NCBI GenBank assembly: GCA_015903995.1
Contig: JABMDK010000007.1
Coordinates: 78,733-119,553 of the forward strand
Direction: 5' to 3'
DNA: 40,821 nucleotides
Source: Nitrospira sp.
GTDB lineage: Bacteria; Nitrospirota; Nitrospiria; Nitrospirales; Nitrospiraceae
Of this stretch, positions 39,822 to 40,821 are shown one piece after another. The notes beneath the pieces are model-generated. The model saw only the letters and a program-made list of their open reading frames with translations, was not told where the DNA came from and did not search any database. How positions within the stretch are numbered: the first letter of the stretch is position 1; each line of letters begins with the position of its first letter. Position numbers and translations under genes: made by a program.

Positions 39822-40821
39822 ATGGTAACGAAAGAGTATTGTCAGCAGAAATATATGGAGTTCAAAAAGGCCCATTCGAGGATTCCTCTCAGAAAGGAGT
39901 TTGAGAGATTTGCTGGGATACCCAGGCGTCAATTGGAAATCCTGTATGGCAGAGACGCATACTCGAAGCTGCAAGAGGATTGTGGAGATGAAGCTAACAA
40001 GTTGAGTCTCGAAAGGACTCCACGGGAAAGAATAATGAGACAGTACGGTGATCTAGCAGGATGCGGAAAAAGTCCGCCAGCGGCGTTCTCGCCTCGCTCA
40101 GAGGCTCAACGTACGGCCCAGAGTACGATTCGCCTCTTCGCTCACTGCGACCTTGCTGGACGACCTTTTTACGCATCCTGCGGGCCTATTCAGCATCGGC
40201 CTCAACCTTGAGGTCTGTGACGGCTACAGCAGTCGCAATGAGTTTTTCCGCAGCCTGCTAGCGAAGGAGTTGAAAGAGCTTCCCCGATCCTCAGATTGGG
40301 CTCATCACAATTTGCGCCCCTCGATTAGTGGACTTGAAAGAGATCCCCACTTTATTAAATGGCCAGAATTCCCTTCGAAATTTGCAGAGTGGGTCAAAGA
40401 GGGGAATATTGCTGGCTATGATCAGGTATTGGGCTACATCCAAAGCCGAGCCAACATATCTAAATCCAAGTCGGATAGAGTCGACGCAGAATTTAGACGC
40501 GTTATACAGGATATTCGGGAATGGGCCCCCGCTCGGCGGAGAAATAGCGAGGAGGGATACGAGGTTGAATTGCGGGCGCATCTGAAATCACTGGGGTATT
40601 TGTTGAATGAAGAGTCTGGAGAAAGCAACGTTGATTTGCTGATAAACAACAGGCACGCGATAGAAACGAAGAAAGACCCACAGCTCGCCGATTATGACCG
40701 GCTGTTTGGCCAGCTGGCTCGGCATCTACAGCATCATCAAAATGTCATCGCGTGTATTTTTGATGTTCCAAGCGGTGACAAGTTCAATAATTTTGTGTCC
40801 TTGGTTGATAGGCATTTAAAC
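39822..40821 (+). pseudogene. PD-(D/E)XK nuclease-like gene interrupted by a MITE, running off the window
   Basis: From ATG 39822 (no clear ribosome-binding site; upstream TTG 39774 possible) a helical region reads to GDL at 40,055, where a 209-base element interrupts it. The frame resumes after the element at 40,258 in another phase as LAKELKELPRSSDW and stays open to the window end. The C-terminal part contains ESGESNVDLL and HAIETKKDPQLADYDRLFGQ. The Asp and the ExK pair fit the PD-(D/E)XK nuclease core of restriction-endonuclease-like proteins. The N-terminal region (PLRKEFERFAGIPRRQLEIL) may bind DNA but I do not recognise it. AT content and codon use are higher than in the housekeeping genes, suggesting horizontal acquisition. 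Confidence 0.72.
40053..40261 (+). repeat. MITE-like element, copy C (complete, inside nuclease gene)
   Basis: This 209-base element is bounded by CTAG at both ends (40053-40056 and 40258-40261), read as a 4-bp target duplication. The inner ends are 18-base inverted repeats with two mismatches: left CAGGATGCGGAAAAAGTC; right reads CAGGCTGCGGAAAAACTC on the other strand. The body is non-coding and shares its core and right end almost base for base with copy A. Size, ends, lack of coding capacity and YTAR target all fit a miniature inverted-repeat element mobilised in trans by an IS5-type transposase. Transposase source is not in the window. Confidence 0.88.

Noticed and set aside
23688..40261. 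Repeats considered as a CRISPR array
   Set aside because: The copies are dispersed by kilobases, about 200 bases long and carry terminal inverted repeats and target duplications; there is no regular short repeat-spacer pattern anywhere in the window and no cas gene.

Overview
The window looks like chromosomal DNA of a moderately GC-rich, diderm (outer-membrane) bacterium. A complete Tol-Pal cluster, lipoproteins with lipoboxes, an MltC-like transglycosylase, c-type cytochrome export and an RseP/UppS/CdsA block all imply an outer membrane. The flavour of the proteins (GAF-fused PilB/GspE ATPase, PPC-repeat surface protein, small mono-haem cytochrome, short intergenic repeats) suggests Nitrospira or a close relative in Nitrospirota. 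That placement is my inference from reading, not a search result.

Left part (1-13.4 kb, all + strand): tRNA-Val(UAC) and tRNA-Asp(GUC), then tolQ-tolR-tonB/tolA-tolB-pal and two tandem cpoB/ybgF-like lipoproteins. A tightly packed housekeeping run follows: mutL, miaA, an MTA/purine phosphorylase, a PfkB sugar kinase, a TPR lipoprotein and a RodZ-like HTH membrane protein. At 13.8 kb a single c-type cytochrome has its own strong promoter and intrinsic terminator.

Scarred middle (14.4-21.6 kb): the 5' part of a secreted PPC-repeat protein is joined out of frame, near 15,911, to the C-terminal part of a very large cyclic beta-1,2-glucan synthase-like protein. That fragment is itself frameshifted near 16,950 and keeps a complete GH94 phosphorylase module. 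Directly after it lies a decayed IS3-type orfA remnant. A small secreted protein, a minus-strand RRM RNA-binding protein with a possible small membrane partner, and a gene-poor stretch follow.

Right part (21.6-37.6 kb): an RhlE-type RNA helicase and a PilZ protein (+), then minus-strand mltC-like and GAF-PilB genes. A conserved minus-strand operon uppS-cdsA-dxr-rseP-proS makes undecaprenyl-PP, CDP-diacylglycerol and MEP-pathway isoprenoids, processes membrane proteins and charges tRNA-Pro. A divergent promoter region separates it from tldD-tldE and a dienelactone hydrolase.

Accessory end (37.6-40.8 kb): a PEBP-family protein, an unrecognised gene and its diverged 3' partial copy flanking a RelE/ParE-type toxin-antitoxin pair, and a PD-(D/E)XK nuclease-like gene broken by a short mobile element.

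The most interesting structure is a ~208-bp non-coding element with ~18-bp terminal inverted repeats and 4-bp YTAR target duplications (MITE-like, probably moved by an IS5-type transposase). Two full copies (23,688-23,895 and 40,053-40,261) and one partial inverted copy (about 37,657-37,787) are visible. The 40-kb copy interrupts the nuclease gene, and removing the element plus one CTAG restores a continuous reading frame.
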